23,676 nt of DNA from a virus: positions 1 through 23,676 of IMG/VR virus record IMGVR_UViG_3300007538_000190. One strand, given 5' to 3'. The stretch's first letter is position 1. Each line of letters starts with the position of its first letter. The position numbers were made by a program, and so were the translations under genes. Positions 23,007 to 23,676 of this stretch are shown one piece after another. The notes beneath the pieces are model-generated. The model saw only the letters and a program-made list of their open reading frames with translations. It had not been told where the DNA came from and ran no database searches.

Positions 23007-23450
23007 ATGTTTAAACTAATTTCAACTTGTAAGGGTTGTGGATGTGAAATTATTAATGAGAGAGAAACTAAGGGGCGCCTCAAAACTTGGTGTAGCGATA
23101 AATGTAGACATCAATGGCGTTATCAAAACGATCCAAAATACAAAACAAGTCAACAACAAAGAAATACCTATGATAGGCAAAAGAGAGTTGCCTATGAGAG
23201 AAAGTGGTCAGCAATACAATCAAAAGGTGGAAAGTGTCAACAATGTGGTGAAAGTAGACCCGCAATGCTATGCTTTCACCACAGAAACCCATCAGAGAAA
23301 AAAATTAGACTAGATTCTAGAAGATTTAGTAATACAAATCTTAAATTACTCCTAGAAGAAGTTGACAAATGCGACCTTCTATGTCATAATTGTCATCAAG
23401 AACTCCACAACGCTGATGGGTGGAAAGAGTTCTTTAATAAGCAGGTTTAG
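23007..23450 (+). CDS. HNH homing-type endonuclease
   Basis: The 147-residue protein has an N-terminal zinc ribbon (C8-C11 with C29-C33, CKGCGCEI...WCSDKC) and a C-terminal HNH domain: KCQQCGES with C77-C80, CFHHRNPSEKK with H91-H92, LLLEEVDKCDLLCHNCHQEL with C126-C129, and H134. The linker between the two is basic and polar (QQQRNTYDRQKR...YERK), suitable for DNA contact. Such free-standing enzymes cut phage genomes lacking the gene and so spread by repair. It lies between two tRNA genes, and its last three codons, including TAG, overlap the acceptor and position 8-10 of the next tRNA. A late-type element and inverted repeats precede it, and no clear Shine-Dalgarno is visible, suggesting restrained expression. 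Confidence 0.9.
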   Translation: MFKLISTCKGCGCEIINERETKGRLKTWCSDKCRHQWRYQNDPKYKTSQQQRNTYDRQKRVAYERKWSAIQSKGGKCQQCGESRPAMLCFHHRNPSEKKIRLDSRRFSNTNLKLLLEEVDKCDLLCHNCHQELHNADGWKEFFNKQV

Positions 23451-23514
23451 CAATCTGGTTGAATGCTCCGTTCTCATAAAGCGGCTAAGGTGGGTTCAAT
23501 TCCCTCAACCTGCA
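23441..23514 (+). tRNA. tRNA with CAU anticodon (Met or lysidine-type Ile)
   Basis: The sequence has a 7-bp acceptor (GCAGGTT/AACCTGC), a 5-bp anticodon stem (CCGTT/AGCGG) with loop CTCATAA, T loop TTCAATT and discriminator A. The anticodon CAT would read AUG, or AUA if the C is changed to lysidine. Two oddities: the D arm (GCA...TGC) has only three pairs and position 14 is not A, and the T stem (GTGGG/CCCTC) has a T-T mismatch. It overlaps the 3' end of the HNH gene by 10 bases. It could be a divergent working tRNA or one in decay. The acceptor start in a coding region argues that both have been adjusted to each other. Confidence 0.68.
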
Positions 23515-23543
23515 TTGACCATTAACACTCTTTGAGTTATAAT
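23515..23543 (+). promoter_or_regulatory. Strong sigma70-type promoter for tRNA-Leu
   Basis: TTGACC (23515-23520) begins right after the CAU tRNA, and TATAAT (23538-23543) follows after 17 bases. The tRNA starts 14 bases downstream. The layout copies that of the promoter before tRNA-Ile. Confidence 0.87.
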
Positions 23544-23556
23544 GGTCTCATATCAC

Positions 23557-23630
23557 GGGAGTGTATTCCAACAGGCAGAGAAAATCGACTTAAAATCGAT
23601 CCAGTGTGGGTTCGAATCCCACCACTCCTA
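23557..23630 (+). tRNA. tRNA-Leu (anticodon UAA), with short variable region
   Basis: The 74-base cloverleaf has acceptor GGGAGTG/CACTCCT, a three-pair D stem (TTC/GAA) with GG in the loop, perfect anticodon stem ATCGA/TCGAT with loop CTTAAAA, T arm GTGGG/CCCAC with loop TTCGAAT, and discriminator A. The anticodon TAA reads UUA. The variable region is only five bases (CCAGT), whereas bacterial leucine tRNAs normally have a long variable arm. A73, a leucine identity base, is kept. CCA is not encoded. Confidence 0.85.
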
Positions 23631-23646
23631 TTCATTCAAATAAAAC

Positions 23647-23676
23647 ATGGACGATCTCAAAATCTATTGCGAAACA
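23647..23676 (+). CDS. Start of a small gene cut by the window end
   Basis: An ATG 16 bases after tRNA-Leu opens a frame that continues to the last base (MDDLKIYCET). Only ten codons are visible and no strong ribosome binding site precedes it. It is consistent with another small early gene in this island, but the evidence is position only. Confidence 0.4.
   Translation, partial: MDDLKIYCET

Noticed and set aside
23557-23630. tRNA as an ochre suppressor
   Set aside because: The anticodon in the loop CTTAAAA is UAA, which reads UUA. A suppressor of UAA stops would need UUA as anticodon.

Overview
The window is a piece of a T4-like myovirus genome, almost certainly a marine cyanophage (a cyanomyovirus infecting Synechococcus or Prochlorococcus). 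The grounds are T4-type genes gp32, gp53, gp48, gp4, gp26 and gp27/gp5-like hub genes, combined with cyanophage-style structural proteins (PGSGY repeats, very long S74-processed fibre), AT-rich structural genes, and late-promoter-like CTAAATA elements. No bacterial housekeeping gene and no auxiliary metabolic gene is visible.

Layout: (1) Bases 1-563 hold the 3' end of the single-stranded-DNA-binding protein gene gp32 and its intrinsic terminator. (2) Bases 562-3227, minus strand, form a compact operon read from gp4 (head completion) through a conserved 124-residue unknown and gp48 (tail-tube cap) to gp53 (baseplate wedge). (3) A 41-base divergent region at 3228-3268 carries two outward-facing late-promoter-like elements in near mirror symmetry. 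(4) Bases 3269-12104, plus strand, encode the baseplate hub, tail tube start and tail interior: a gp54-like tube-fold protein, gp26 with a probable programmed -1 frameshift extension, a tape-measure-like protein of 589 residues, a paralogous protein carrying an apparently circularly permuted M23 endopeptidase, a gp27-like hub, a gp5-like OB-fold protein, a PGSGY-repeat structural protein and a separate needle-like protein. (5) Bases 12108-22376 encode the adhesion apparatus: a 1020-residue beta-helix protein, a 223-residue structural protein and a 2176-residue fibre with two complete 7-repeat FG-GAP propellers and a C-terminal S74 chaperone. (6) Bases 22380-23676 form a gene-dense island with higher G+C at its start: small genes (one Phd/YefM-like), three tRNA genes, an HNH endonuclease and several sigma70-type promoters.

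Taken together, regions 2-5 build the baseplate, tail interior and host-recognition fibres late in infection. Region 6 looks like separately promoted small genes and translation helpers. The tRNA anticodons UAU and UAA read AUA and UUA, codons that are frequent in the AT-rich structural genes. The points most worth following are the permuted M23 domain, the gp26 frameshift just before the tape measure, the twin propellers in the fibre, the gp5 functions spread over separate genes, and a leucine-anticodon tRNA without a long variable arm.
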